From CAZAQK01 sp046344715 (GTDB taxonomy: Bacteria; Pseudomonadota; Alphaproteobacteria; Rickettsiales; SXRF01): DNA of 64,000 bases. The stretch covers positions 113,143-177,142 of the forward strand of contig JBKDKX010000019.1 in the NCBI GenBank assembly GCA_046344715.1, written 5' to 3'. Positions 54,586 to 63,272 of the stretch are shown piece by piece. The notes beneath the pieces are model-generated. The model had not been told where the DNA came from. It saw nothing but the letters and a program-made list of their open reading frames with translations, and made no database searches. The stretch's first letter is position 1; the number at the start of each line of letters is the position of its first letter. A program made the translations under genes and the position numbers.

Positions 54586-55929
54586 GTGAAAAAAGCAATC
54601 ATTGCGCTCTTTGGGGCAGCCGTTTTCCTTTTGACTGCACATAACAGCCGTGCGGGTGATGCGTATTACATTGAAATTGGTAAAGAATCCTCGGAAGAAG
54701 AAGCCTTGCTGCAATGGCAGGCCTATTCAGAAAAATATGCCGATACGCTGGGAGGTCTGCAATTTCACCCCGTAACAGTGCTGCATCAGGATAGTAATCA
54801 GGTGGGCACACGCATTCAGGCAGGCCCACTTCCGGCTAAGCTGGACGCATACCGCCTGTGTGGGCGGTTTATTGATGATAAGGTTCCATGTTTCATCGTG
54901 GAAGGGGCTGAGAAGAAAAAAGGCGAGAATACTTCTTATAACGGCCAGCAGCAGGCTATTTTGCCGTGGTTGCAGAGCCAGCAGCAGGTGAGCGAAGAAG
55001 TGCCACTCGAAATAACAGAAGCCGTAGAGTCCAATGATGATTCAGATTCTGGCTTTTTCTCATGGATTTTTGGTGATGATGAAGACGAACAGAGTGGCAA
55101 TAAACAGCCTGTGACGAATAAAAAAGGTGAAGTGGAAGTGGCGGAGGCCATCAATGTGCCAGTGACTGCTGATGCAAAACCGATGTATACCGCCAGGCCT
55201 GTGTTTGAGCATACGTCAAAGCCCGATCCAGTGCCTGCTCCAGCAATCATATCTCCTGCAAAATCAATGGCAGAAGCAAGCACATCAACGGATAGCGGCG
55301 TGTGGCTTACGGTAAAAACCTTTGCTGACAATGAAAAGGCTTCGGCGTTCTGGCAAGCTGTACGTGCCAGTGATCCTATACAGACAGCGGGTTACAGGGT
55401 GAAAATTGTGCGTCCATTCACAGATTCTGGTGAAGATAATGTATCTCTGAATATCGGGCCATTCGCCGATAATGCTGATGCGCGCAACCTTTGCCATACG
55501 GTAATTCAGTCTAAAAATGCTGGTTTGCGTTGTGATATTGCGGTGGGCGAATCACGTCTGCCTGAATCGAAGTTGGTTTCGCCACGTTTTGAGCATGGAA
55601 AACGCTATGAACGCCGCCGTCAGGCGCTCCAAAACCGCTATAACAGGCGTGAGGCAGGCCTGTTGAGTGAACAAAACCGCACCAAGGTATACTGGGTGCA
55701 GGTGGCAGTGGCAGAAAACCAGATGGATGCTCTCAAAAGCTGGGATGATCTGCGGGAACAGCACCCAGACCTGCTGGAGGGCCTAAGAAGCAGTGTTTCC
55801 GCCACCCTGATGAAGGGCAGCAAATATATGGTGCGGGTAGGCCCCTTAGAAAGCGGCAGCGCGGCCACAGAACTGTGTACAAACCTCACTGGGCGCGGGG
55901 TTCCCTGTCGTATATATTCTAATATGTAG
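54586..55929 (+). CDS. Exported protein with three SPOR-like repeats
   Basis: A 447-residue periplasmic protein. It starts at GTG 54586 with signal KAIIALFGAAVFLLTAHNSRA. Three SPOR-type units, which bind denuded septal peptidoglycan glycans, lie at about residues 26-105 (YYIEIGKESSEEEALLQW), 240-325 (VWLTVKTFADNEKASAFW) and 365-447 (VYWVQVAVAENQMDALKSW). Each ends in a Leu-Cys and CxI-type strand (RLCGRFIDDKVPCFIV, NLCHTVIQSKNAGLRCDIA, ELCTNLTGRGVPCRIY), so two conserved Cys per unit may form disulphides. An acidic linker separates units 1 and 2. Probably cell division or envelope related. Confidence 0.83.
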   Translation: MKKAIIALFGAAVFLLTAHNSRAGDAYYIEIGKESSEEEALLQWQAYSEKYADTLGGLQFHPVTVLHQDSNQVGTRIQAGPLPAKLDAYRLCGRFIDDKVPCFIVEGAEKKKGENTSYNGQQQAILPWLQSQQQVSEEVPLEITEAVESNDDSDSGFFSWIFGDDEDEQSGNKQPVTNKKGEVEVAEAINVPVTADAKPMYTARPVFEHTSKPDPVPAPAIISPAKSMAEASTSTDSGVWLTVKTFADNEKASAFWQAVRASDPIQTAGYRVKIVRPFTDSGEDNVSLNIGPFADNADARNLCHTVIQSKNAGLRCDIAVGESRLPESKLVSPRFEHGKRYERRRQALQNRYNRREAGLLSEQNRTKVYWVQVAVAENQMDALKSWDDLREQHPDLLEGLRSSVSATLMKGSKYMVRVGPLESGSAATELCTNLTGRGVPCRIYSNM

Positions 55930-55999
55930 AGTGCAAAAACTGCTGGTATTCGAAAAACAGTTTTGCTATATAGACGCCTCTTGTTTATTTGCCACGTGT

Positions 56000-56074
56000 T
56001 CCGCGATAGCTCAGTGGTAGAGCATCCGACTGTTAATCGGACGGTCGCTGGTTCGAGCCCAGCTCGCGGAGCCA
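56000..56074 (+). tRNA. tRNA-Asn (GTT)
   Basis: The acceptor TCCGCGA pairs with TCGCGGA, the anticodon stem TCCGA/TCGGA encloses loop CTGTTAA (anticodon GTT), the T arm is GCTGGTTCGAGCCCAGC, the discriminator is G and CCA is encoded. It is convergent with the sensor-kinase-like gene. Confidence 0.96.
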
Positions 56075-56119
56075 TTACAATAAAAATGTAAGTGTAGGCA
56101 ATACCTTACAGAGTCAGGG

Positions 56120-58006
56120 TTATTTTTCTTCTCCCAGCATAATACGGCTGTTGGTGAAAAACACTTTGATGGTCATGTTGTTTGTCGATGACCATTGTAT
56201 ATCCATATAGCCATGATGTAGTTCTACCAGTGATTTTGCCAGCTCAAGGCATAAGTCCGTGCGGTTTTGTGCATTTTGGTCATAATGTATTCTGGGAGTG
56301 TTCTGCAAGGTTTCAACCAGCCTGAGCAGTTCAGCATTGCTGGTGCTTGCAATGCTATCGTTACTGAGAATAAAGACAAAAAATGGCTTTTCTTTGCCTT
56401 CACTTATGAGTTTAGCTTCCAGTGTCAATGTTTGATCCGGCAGCATATGCTGGAGCATGTGCAGCATCAGGTTCATCAGCATTTGTTGTAGGCGGAACTC
56501 GTCAGCTATAATGCGTGGAAGCGGTTCCTGAAGTTTCAGGCGCACATTCATGTTTTCCGATTGCAGCTTATCAGCGATAAAACGGAGAACCTTATTGATA
56601 ACGCTGGCCACATCCTGCGGTTTCTCAATTAGATCCACATACCCTGTTTCAATTTTAGAGAGCGTGAGTAAATCCTGCATATGGCTGAGCAGTGTATTGC
56701 CAGTTTTATAGATGTCCGCCGAGTATTGCCTGTATTTACGGTTCTCGATGGGGCCATACAGTTGGTCTCGCATAACCTGCGAAAAGCCGATAATATTGTT
56801 GAGTGCAGTACGCATTTCCTGACACACATATGCAAGGAATTCGGTTTTGCTGCGTCTGTCTGTTTCAGCCTTTTCTTTGGCTTTCTTCAGCATAAATACC
56901 TTGTTTCTAAGTTCGCTTTCAATACGCTTAGTTTCGGCAATATATTCACCGATACGCTTTACCTCTCCGGCAAGTGCATTCACTTCAACTGGTCCATTCA
57001 CCCGCATTGCAGAGTTGTGTTCGCCGCGTGCAACAGCTGCGGCAAGTGCAGTCATTTCCACCACGGGCTTAATCATGCGTGTGCGCATGATCCACAGGAT
57101 TGCAATAAGGAAAGAAGCGATAAGGACAATTTGAAGTAGTCGTGAGGCCAGAATATCACGTGCAGAGGTTTTGGCACGCGCCGCGTCATAACCTAGCAGT
57201 ATAATATACGGGTAATCGGCAGACGTTTTATAGTAAGCATAGTTACCCGCACCCCAAAACAAACTACCATAGGTAAGTAAGCCAGACGGGCTGTCGGAGA
57301 AATTAACATTCACCAGTTTCTGCGTAGGAAAATTATTGGTGACGAAGTTTTTATCTTCAGATACCTGCGTGAGTGGAATGAGCGTTTTGCTGACAATCGC
57401 AAAGCTGATGCCGTCTTTCTTAATGAGTCGGCTCAGGTGCTCAGAGAGAGTGTTAATATCAATACTGAGCATGACAGTGCCGATAAATTTACCCGTATAG
57501 TCAGTGATACCCATAGACACAGGAATCACCCAACGCTCGGAAACTCTACCTTCAATGGGCCTGCCAATCTGCATTTTCCACGGATCTGACGTTGCTTTTT
57601 TGACATAATCACGGTCAGAAATGTCAACAGGCGTATCGAGCACGCCTTTATTGCTACTTACGATTACTTTTTGTTCGGTATTCACCCATGAAAGAATGCT
57701 GTAGATAAAACCTTTACTATCAAAGGATTTGAGTACACCAGCCATATAAAGCGGAGTGCGTGCTTCATCCAGAACAAATTGTTTGCCAAGCGCAGACAGT
57801 AGATAGCTGGCATTTTCCATTTCCGTTGCAAGCGTATGCTCGATAATCTGCGCCTCGCGCTCAAGCTCAACGGCTACTTCTTTTGAATAGTGCGAGTAGG
57901 TTGAATAGGTGATCCACACTGAAATAACAAACAGCACAAAAAGCACGGCAGCGGCCAGAAACGTAAAATCTCTGGATAGTGATGGTTGTGTCCAGTAATT
58001 TTTCAT
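56120..58006 (-). CDS. Degenerate sensor histidine kinase (pseudokinase)
   Basis: A 628-residue inner-membrane protein with a helix at about residues 15-35, a periplasmic dCache-like sensor (RDYVKKATSDPWKMQIGRPIEGRVSERWVIPVSMGI), a second helix near 295-312, HAMP, and a HisKA-like dimerisation region. The H-box reads FLAYVCQEMRTALNNIIGFSQV, with Gln where SHELRTPLN has its phospho-accepting His. In the ATPase part the N-box Asn is lost (NLMLHMLQHM), and the G1 (DxGxG) and G2 boxes are not recognisable. It probably cannot autophosphorylate and may act as a sensor scaffold like DivL. No partner regulator adjoins. Confidence 0.9.
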   Translation of the reverse strand: MKNYWTQPSLSRDFTFLAAAVLFVLFVISVWITYSTYSHYSKEVAVELEREAQIIEHTLATEMENASYLLSALGKQFVLDEARTPLYMAGVLKSFDSKGFIYSILSWVNTEQKVIVSSNKGVLDTPVDISDRDYVKKATSDPWKMQIGRPIEGRVSERWVIPVSMGITDYTGKFIGTVMLSIDINTLSEHLSRLIKKDGISFAIVSKTLIPLTQVSEDKNFVTNNFPTQKLVNVNFSDSPSGLLTYGSLFWGAGNYAYYKTSADYPYIILLGYDAARAKTSARDILASRLLQIVLIASFLIAILWIMRTRMIKPVVEMTALAAAVARGEHNSAMRVNGPVEVNALAGEVKRIGEYIAETKRIESELRNKVFMLKKAKEKAETDRRSKTEFLAYVCQEMRTALNNIIGFSQVMRDQLYGPIENRKYRQYSADIYKTGNTLLSHMQDLLTLSKIETGYVDLIEKPQDVASVINKVLRFIADKLQSENMNVRLKLQEPLPRIIADEFRLQQMLMNLMLHMLQHMLPDQTLTLEAKLISEGKEKPFFVFILSNDSIASTSNAELLRLVETLQNTPRIHYDQNAQNRTDLCLELAKSLVELHHGYMDIQWSSTNNMTIKVFFTNSRIMLGEEK

Positions 58007-58068
58007 GAATGTCCGTGTGAATATGAATCGCTTGTATTATAGGCATATTTATATGCCTTAGGCAATGC

Positions 58069-59145
58069 CTAGCCAGATATGGTATGCGCTTGTTGCTCTG
58101 CGTTCTGCTGTGATTTAATTAGTTTAGCATAGGAAGCTGCCCTGCCTTCCAGCAGCATTTCTTTGCGGCAGCACGGTGTGGTTTTTTCTGTGTGAGTAGT
58201 AGGACTGGTGACACTAGTAGGATCAGATGCAGGAATATCGGTATTTTGTGTATCGGATGCAGCTTTGGCCGAATGTGCTTCGGCTTCTACGCGATTTTTT
58301 GCTGACAGGCGGCTCACTGTATTCCATACAATAATGGCTGTTGATGTGGCAAACAGGTCGATAGCAAGTACTTTGCCGAAGCGGTAGGTTTTGTTGGCTT
58401 TTTGTGCATGCGTTAAGGCTTCTGTCATTGGGGTTTTGGCAATATCATGACTGCCTTTGGATAACCATGCGACTTTGCGGCCAAACCATTCTTCGTAGGT
58501 ATCCAGTTTGAAATGGTGATGTGGATTACTGCTACGGCCAAAGGCAAGGTATGCACCAGTTATTGATGAAAATACAGTTGCATATCCAGTAAGACGCCCT
58601 TTGATGACATCGCCCCAGTTTTGTTTGGGGATGTCTTTAAATTTTTCATGCGCGATTTCTACGTCTTCTTCTGTACCGAATTTTTTGTTATAAGCATTGG
58701 TAATTTTCTCACGGCTATTTTCCAACCATTTGATAATGGGCGCAAAGAAATTACCGCCGTGTGAAAGAATGAGTGTACTGGTCAGGCCGCCAGCCATCAA
58801 CATACCGAAATCGCGCTTCTTAGAACCTTCTTCTCCCATTTTTGCAAGCGGTTCAAATTTCTTTTCGGCCCATACTTGCAATTTTTTTAGATAATTCGGG
58901 ATACCAGCAACTTTATCTGGGCCATATTCTTTGTGTGCGGTGAAGGCAAGTAGTGCGGTAATACCCAGAATAAAAACTTTTCCGGTCATAAATTGAAACA
59001 CATCATAAAAGCGTTCGCCAGGCGTGATGCGCTCCATGTCCAGTTTTTTATCGGGCTGTTTAGCGGGCACAGCTTCATCTGCCTCAGTTTTTTTCACCTG
59101 AGGGATAGTATTGGATTCCGGCGTTTTTAGTTCAGTATCAGTCAC
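58069..59145 (-). CDS. Membrane protein of unknown function, paralogue A
   Basis: A 358-residue protein with about three hydrophobic segments (GKVFILGITALLAFTAHKEYG, GYATVFSSITGAYLAFG, LAIDLFATSTAIIVWNTV). GTG 59145 follows a TAGGGA site; the frame opens further upstream. The N and C termini are polar and disordered, with two Cys-rich spots at the end (PCCRKE). It shares a pattern with the upstream gene: ENSREKITNAYNK then PKQNWGDVIKGRLTGYATVF here, versus ENHREGFLNTVDS and PKETWWNLINARIVALAVVF there. Function unknown. Confidence 0.7.
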   Translation of the reverse strand: MTDTELKTPESNTIPQVKKTEADEAVPAKQPDKKLDMERITPGERFYDVFQFMTGKVFILGITALLAFTAHKEYGPDKVAGIPNYLKKLQVWAEKKFEPLAKMGEEGSKKRDFGMLMAGGLTSTLILSHGGNFFAPIIKWLENSREKITNAYNKKFGTEEDVEIAHEKFKDIPKQNWGDVIKGRLTGYATVFSSITGAYLAFGRSSNPHHHFKLDTYEEWFGRKVAWLSKGSHDIAKTPMTEALTHAQKANKTYRFGKVLAIDLFATSTAIIVWNTVSRLSAKNRVEAEAHSAKAASDTQNTDIPASDPTSVTSPTTHTEKTTPCCRKEMLLEGRAASYAKLIKSQQNAEQQAHTISG

Positions 59146-59296
59146 TAAAATCCCTAATAGAATACTGGGCAGGTGAACAGCACACCTTCCCACTATCATT
59201 TATACCATAGGCAAGGCCTTGGTTATATGAAGGTTTAATGAAGAAAAAAGATGTGTATAAATTAAGGAATTGCCGCAGGTTACGAAATAGTCACAA

Positions 59297-60823
59297 TCAC
59301 AGGCTGGGCTGTGCAGCTGGCGTTTCCTGCTTGGCGGCGATTTGTTCAACAAATAAATCAGCTGATTTTTCAGGTTTTTGTGATGGTTTTACGGTTTCAG
59401 AAAAGGTCTTGGAATCTTCTTTATGTGGAGCATCTTTAGCCCAGCTTTTCTTTTCAGCAGTTGGTGATGGAATAGTAGCATCTGCTTGTGGCTGAGGCTC
59501 TCCATTATGCGGCGCAGCGCTAGGATTCAGTGCATTGTCATGGCCTTCCTTATGGGGTTTAACCAAGCCAATTTTACTTAAGGCTTTATGTGCTGGCGGC
59601 CATTTGGTGGCACCATAAATTACCACAGAAAGAATGGTAGTCAGCAATACCTCTTTGGTTAGGAACAGTCGTGATTGCTCGGCGAACACTGCACGCTCAA
59701 GGGTCTGTGCACCACCCGGCATGGCCTTTACATTGTGTTCAATGGTTTTGATTTGCTGTGCTACCGTTTCTTCCAGTTTTGGGTCTAATTTAGCTTTCTG
59801 TGCTAGTTCGGCAATCTCATCGCTGGCTTTGCGTACAAAATCCGGTGCTTTGATCATTTGCAAAACATCGCTGCGGGTTTCATGCTGAATGCCCATCAAC
59901 TTGATGTTCTCACCCTTCATATTACCAGAGAAGAAGCGAGTCAGCCAGCTGCGGGTCTTGGGAGACATGCTTTCATAAATTTTATTACCTAAGCCCCAGC
60001 CAAATTCAGTATCCATGTTTTTATACATTGTACCAGCAGGAACTTTGCCCGCTTTCACTAGGCTTTCATGTTTATGCTTCAAGATGCTGTCTACATTATC
60101 TCGCGTCTGGTCAAAGCCGAAAACAACGGCAAGCGCAACGATGCGAGCATTTATCAAATTCCACCATGTTTCCTTCGGTTCATCCCCAGGTTTAAGCGCT
60201 GCGGCTGCTTTTTCTTCCTTGGTGCGGCCAGGGTGCAACCAACTATCAACCGTATTCAGGAAGCCTTCGCGATGATTTTCCAGATAATACACTGGAAATA
60301 GTGCAATAAACCCAGCGGCGCACATGAAGGCAGTTTCGATTGCAGATCGACTGCGCTTGGTTGCACGCGCAAGTAGTTCTGCCTCACGCTCAGCGGCAGG
60401 CAAGGCATTCAGGCCTTTGTCCATATCTATGCCTACAACCTTAAACAGTCCATTTACGGCTTTGGCAGGAGCAAACAGAACAGCACTCAGCGTCTTGCCG
60501 ATAGCAGTGCTGGCCATCTTATCTTTCATCGTGTCGGCAAGTTTTGTGGTGGTCATGTAGTAGGCGATAATCACCGAGGTCGCGTTATTGAATATCTGGT
60601 GGAGGCCGCCAAAATTCACTGCATGAAACGCGATACGTGCGCCGGGTTTTTTCTTACGATTCTCATGCAGTTCTTGCAGGTGGCGTTGTTTTTCCTGTTC
60701 TTCAGGGGAGAGAGCCGGTTCAGTGGACTGCGCCTTTTCCTGAGTTGCAACAGGTTGTTCCGGACTTGCGCTGGCGGCAGCCGGTTTCTTGATTTCCTGT
60801 TCTTTTTCAGGTGTTAAGCTAAT
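59297..60823 (-). CDS. Membrane protein of unknown function, paralogue B, apparent ATT start
   Basis: A 508-residue protein if started at ATT 60823; a GTG at 60619 is the first conventional start but cuts off 68 residues that clearly look coding (ISLTPEKEQEIKKPAAAS then acidic, Pro-rich text as in paralogue A). The ATT has AAGGAG 5 bases upstream, and the frame closes at a stop 16 codons before it with no ATG, GTG or TTG between. Hydrophobic segments lie near residues 80-95, 160-180, 220-235 and 400-420. The C terminus is Pro/Lys-rich. It lies downstream of groEL on the same strand. Confidence 0.7.
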   Translation of the reverse strand: MSLTPEKEQEIKKPAAASASPEQPVATQEKAQSTEPALSPEEQEKQRHLQELHENRKKKPGARIAFHAVNFGGLHQIFNNATSVIIAYYMTTTKLADTMKDKMASTAIGKTLSAVLFAPAKAVNGLFKVVGIDMDKGLNALPAAEREAELLARATKRSRSAIETAFMCAAGFIALFPVYYLENHREGFLNTVDSWLHPGRTKEEKAAAALKPGDEPKETWWNLINARIVALAVVFGFDQTRDNVDSILKHKHESLVKAGKVPAGTMYKNMDTEFGWGLGNKIYESMSPKTRSWLTRFFSGNMKGENIKLMGIQHETRSDVLQMIKAPDFVRKASDEIAELAQKAKLDPKLEETVAQQIKTIEHNVKAMPGGAQTLERAVFAEQSRLFLTKEVLLTTILSVVIYGATKWPPAHKALSKIGLVKPHKEGHDNALNPSAAPHNGEPQPQADATIPSPTAEKKSWAKDAPHKEDSKTFSETVKPSQKPEKSADLFVEQIAAKQETPAAQPSL

Positions 60824-60940
60824 AGTAACTCCTTTGGCAGAACGCCTAAAACACGTATTTATGATACCAATCTAACATATTTTTTGGCATTTTATTGTTA
60901 AAGTTCTGTGACGGTAGAACAATTAAGGGCTGTGGAATAT

Positions 60941-60958
60941 CCCCGCCGAATGGCGGGG
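60941..60958. repeat. GC-rich short hairpin
   Basis: CCCCGCC (60941-60947) pairs with GGCGGGG (60952-60958) around GAAT. A second hairpin, ACCCCGCA/TGCGGGGT, lies at 61049-61069. Together they bracket the groEL terminator and may be ends of a palindromic repeat element. Confidence 0.5.
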
Positions 60959-60994
60959 TCTGGTGTTATGCTGTAATATATTGAATATTAAAAA

Positions 60995-61025
60995 GAAAGA
61001 GCCGTACCATTGGCACGGCTCTTTC
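60995..61025 (-). terminator. Intrinsic terminator of the groESL operon
   Basis: GAAAGAGCCGT (60995-61005) pairs with ACGGCTCTTTC (61015-61025), an 11-bp stem with a 9-base loop. On the minus strand it is followed by TTTTTAATATT, giving a standard rho-independent terminator after groEL. Confidence 0.85.
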
Positions 61026-61076
61026 GAAACGTCAGTTATATGTGACAGACCCCGCAATAAATGCGGGGTTTTAGGC

Positions 61077-62729
61077 TTAGAAGCCCATATCACCCATGCC
61101 GCCCATACCACCCATGCCACCGGCACCGGCGCCACCAGCAGGTTTTTCCTCTGGCAGGTCAGCAATGATAGCTTCTGTGGTGATAAGCAGGCTTGCAACG
61201 GAAGCAGCACCCTGCAATGCAGCGCGAACCACTTTGGTTGGGTCGATGATACCGGCTTTGATCATGTCGCAATATTCAAGTTTTTGCGCATCAAAACCGT
61301 AGTTGGTGTCGTTGCTTTCCAGCAATTTACCAGCGACAACCGCACCATCCAGACCAGCATTTTCAGCGATCTGACGGATAGGAGCCTGCAGTGCGCGTTT
61401 AATGATTGCAACGCCAGCTTTCTGATCATCATTTTCACACTTGATTTTATCAAGTGCTTTTGATGCGTAAAGCAAGGTGCAACCACCACCTGGTACAATG
61501 CCTTCTTCAACCGCAGCGCGGGTAGCGTGCAGGGCATCATCAACGCGGTCTTTGCGTTCTTTCACTTCAACTTCTGAAGAACCACCCACTTTAAGGATGG
61601 CAACGCCACCAGAAAGTTTAGCAAGGCGTTCCTGCAGTTTTTCACGATCATAATCAGAAGACGTATCTTCTACCTGAGCGCGGATCTGGTTGCAGCGAGC
61701 TTCGATCTCGGCTTTTTTGCCGCTACCATCCACGATGGTGGTGTTGTCTTTATCAATTACCACTCGCTTGGCACGGCCAAGGCTTTTTACGCTTACGCTT
61801 TCCAGCTTCATGCCGAGGTCTTCGCTGATCACTTCACCAGCGGTGAGAATCGCGATGTCATCAAGCATTGATTTACGGCGATCACCGAAGCCAGGAGCCT
61901 TAACAGCAGCTACTTTCAGGCCGCCACGCAGCTTGTTTACTACCAGAGTTGCAAGCGCTTCACCTTCAACATCTTCTGCGATGATGAGGAGAGGGCGCTG
62001 CTGCTGCACAACTGCTTCAAGCAGTGGCAACATTGGCTGGAGAGCACCGAGCTTCTTTTCGAAAATCAAGATGTATGGGTTTTCGAGTTCTACCACCATT
62101 TTCTCCGCGTTTGTCACGAAGTATGGAGAGAGGTAACCACGGTCAAACTGCATACCTTCAACGGTTTCCAGATCAAACTCAGTTCCTTTGCCTTCTTCAA
62201 CGGTGATAACGCCTTCTTTGCCCACTTTATGCATGGCTTCAGCAATTTTATCGCCAACTTCTTTGTCACCGTTTGCAGAGATGGTAGCAACCTGTGCCCA
62301 CTCAGACTTAGAGTTAACAGGTTTACTTTTCTTCTGGATTTCTTTCACCACAGCTTCAACCGCAGTTTCAATGCCACGTTTCAGATCCATAGGGTTCAAA
62401 CCAGCGGCAACGGCTTTGCTGCCTTCGGTAAAAATAGCCTGCGCCAGAACGGTTGCAGTGGTTGTTCCGTCACCCGCCATATCAGCAGATTTGGTAGCCA
62501 CTTCACGCAGCATTTGCGCGCCCATGTTCTGGAATTTGTTTGGCAGGGTGATTTCTTTGGCAACGGATACACCGTCTTTGGTGATGCGTGGTGCGCCGTA
62601 GGACTTTTCAATCACCACATTGCGGCCACGGGGCCCAAGGGTAACTTTAACCGCGTTAGCAAGTTTCTGTGCGCCCTGCAAGATCTGTTCGCGGGCATCA
62701 GAGCCGTATTTGAGTTCTTTAGCTGACAT
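61077..62729 (-). CDS. groEL: Chaperonin GroEL (Hsp60)
   Basis: A 550-residue ring chaperonin folding cytoplasmic proteins with GroES and ATP. Signatures are VTLGPRGRNVVIEKSYGAPRITKDGVSVAKEI, MAGDGTTTATVLAQAI (ATP site), AAVEEGIVPGGGCTLLYA, and the Gly/Met-rich C terminus GGMGGMGGMGDMGF. It is the second gene of groES-groEL, with a hairpin in the 91-base gap. Confidence 0.99.
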   Translation of the reverse strand: MSAKELKYGSDAREQILQGAQKLANAVKVTLGPRGRNVVIEKSYGAPRITKDGVSVAKEITLPNKFQNMGAQMLREVATKSADMAGDGTTTATVLAQAIFTEGSKAVAAGLNPMDLKRGIETAVEAVVKEIQKKSKPVNSKSEWAQVATISANGDKEVGDKIAEAMHKVGKEGVITVEEGKGTEFDLETVEGMQFDRGYLSPYFVTNAEKMVVELENPYILIFEKKLGALQPMLPLLEAVVQQQRPLLIIAEDVEGEALATLVVNKLRGGLKVAAVKAPGFGDRRKSMLDDIAILTAGEVISEDLGMKLESVSVKSLGRAKRVVIDKDNTTIVDGSGKKAEIEARCNQIRAQVEDTSSDYDREKLQERLAKLSGGVAILKVGGSSEVEVKERKDRVDDALHATRAAVEEGIVPGGGCTLLYASKALDKIKCENDDQKAGVAIIKRALQAPIRQIAENAGLDGAVVAGKLLESNDTNYGFDAQKLEYCDMIKAGIIDPTKVVRAALQGAASVASLLITTEAIIADLPEEKPAGGAGAGGMGGMGGMGDMGF

Positions 62730-62765
62730 AATATTTTACTCCGTAAAATTAGGTTTAAAGTTGGC

Positions 62766-62817
62766 GGTTAGCGGTTCGCAGTAAACAGAAAGACAGTTTT
62801 GACTGCCAACCGCTAGC
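62766..62817 (-). promoter_or_regulatory. Hairpin between groES and groEL
   Basis: GGTTAGCGGTTCGCAGT (62766-62782) is nearly complementary to ACTGCCAACCGCTAGC (62802-62817), forming a stem of about 15 bp with two mismatches and a 19-base loop in the intergenic mRNA. In Agrobacterium a hairpin in this gap is a cleavage site that separates the groES and groEL messages. Confidence 0.6.
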
Positions 62818-62820
62818 TAG

Positions 62821-63135
62821 TTAAGCTGCTTTCTTAGACGATTTACCTTCTTCAAGAAGGCCAATAACATCGGATTCTTTCATCACGAGGTATTCTTTTC
62901 CGTCGATTTTCATTTCGTTGCCTGCCCACTGGGTGAACAGAACGATATCACCAACAGACACATCCATAGCGATGCGTTTGCCGCTTTCATCTTTTGCGCC
63001 TGGGCCTACGGCCAGCACTTTACCCTGCTTTGGTTTTTCTTTCGCATTATCAGGAATGATAATGCCGCCAGCGGTTTTGGTATCCTGTTCGATACGCTCA
63101 ACAACGATGCGATCGCCAAGTGGTCTGATTTTCAT
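62821..63135 (-). CDS. groES: Co-chaperonin GroES (Hsp10)
   Basis: A 104-residue lid of the GroEL chamber. The mobile loop region (VERIEQDTKTAGGIIIPDNAKEKPKQGKVLAVGPG) and the C-terminal core (VGDIVLFTQWAGNEMKIDGKEYLVMKESDVIGLLE) are standard. It is the first gene of the operon, preceded by a heat-shock promoter. Confidence 0.98.
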   Translation of the reverse strand: MKIRPLGDRIVVERIEQDTKTAGGIIIPDNAKEKPKQGKVLAVGPGAKDESGKRIAMDVSVGDIVLFTQWAGNEMKIDGKEYLVMKESDVIGLLEEGKSSKKAA

Positions 63136-63209
63136 AAGATAGTCTCCCTAAAAAGGTTAAAAACAAGGCTCAGCCTGCATTTGCATGGCCAAGCATAATT
63201 CAGTGTGCT

Positions 63210-63240
63210 CTGATATAGGCGTATGGTATGAGGTTTCAAG
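63210..63240 (-). promoter_or_regulatory. Sigma-32 (RpoH) promoter of groESL
   Basis: On the minus strand CTTG (63240-63237) is followed after 17 bases by CCTATATCAG (63219-63210), a full match to the alphaproteobacterial heat-shock consensus CTTG-N17/18-CYTATNTNNG. I see no CIRCE (HrcA) inverted repeat, so control is probably by RpoH alone. Confidence 0.82.
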
Positions 63241-63272
63241 AGGTATTTTAATTTTTTCTGTAAAAAAAGCTG

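Noticed and set aside
63136..63272. CIRCE element before groES
   Set aside because: No TTAGCACTC-N9-GAGTGCTAA-like inverted repeat is present.
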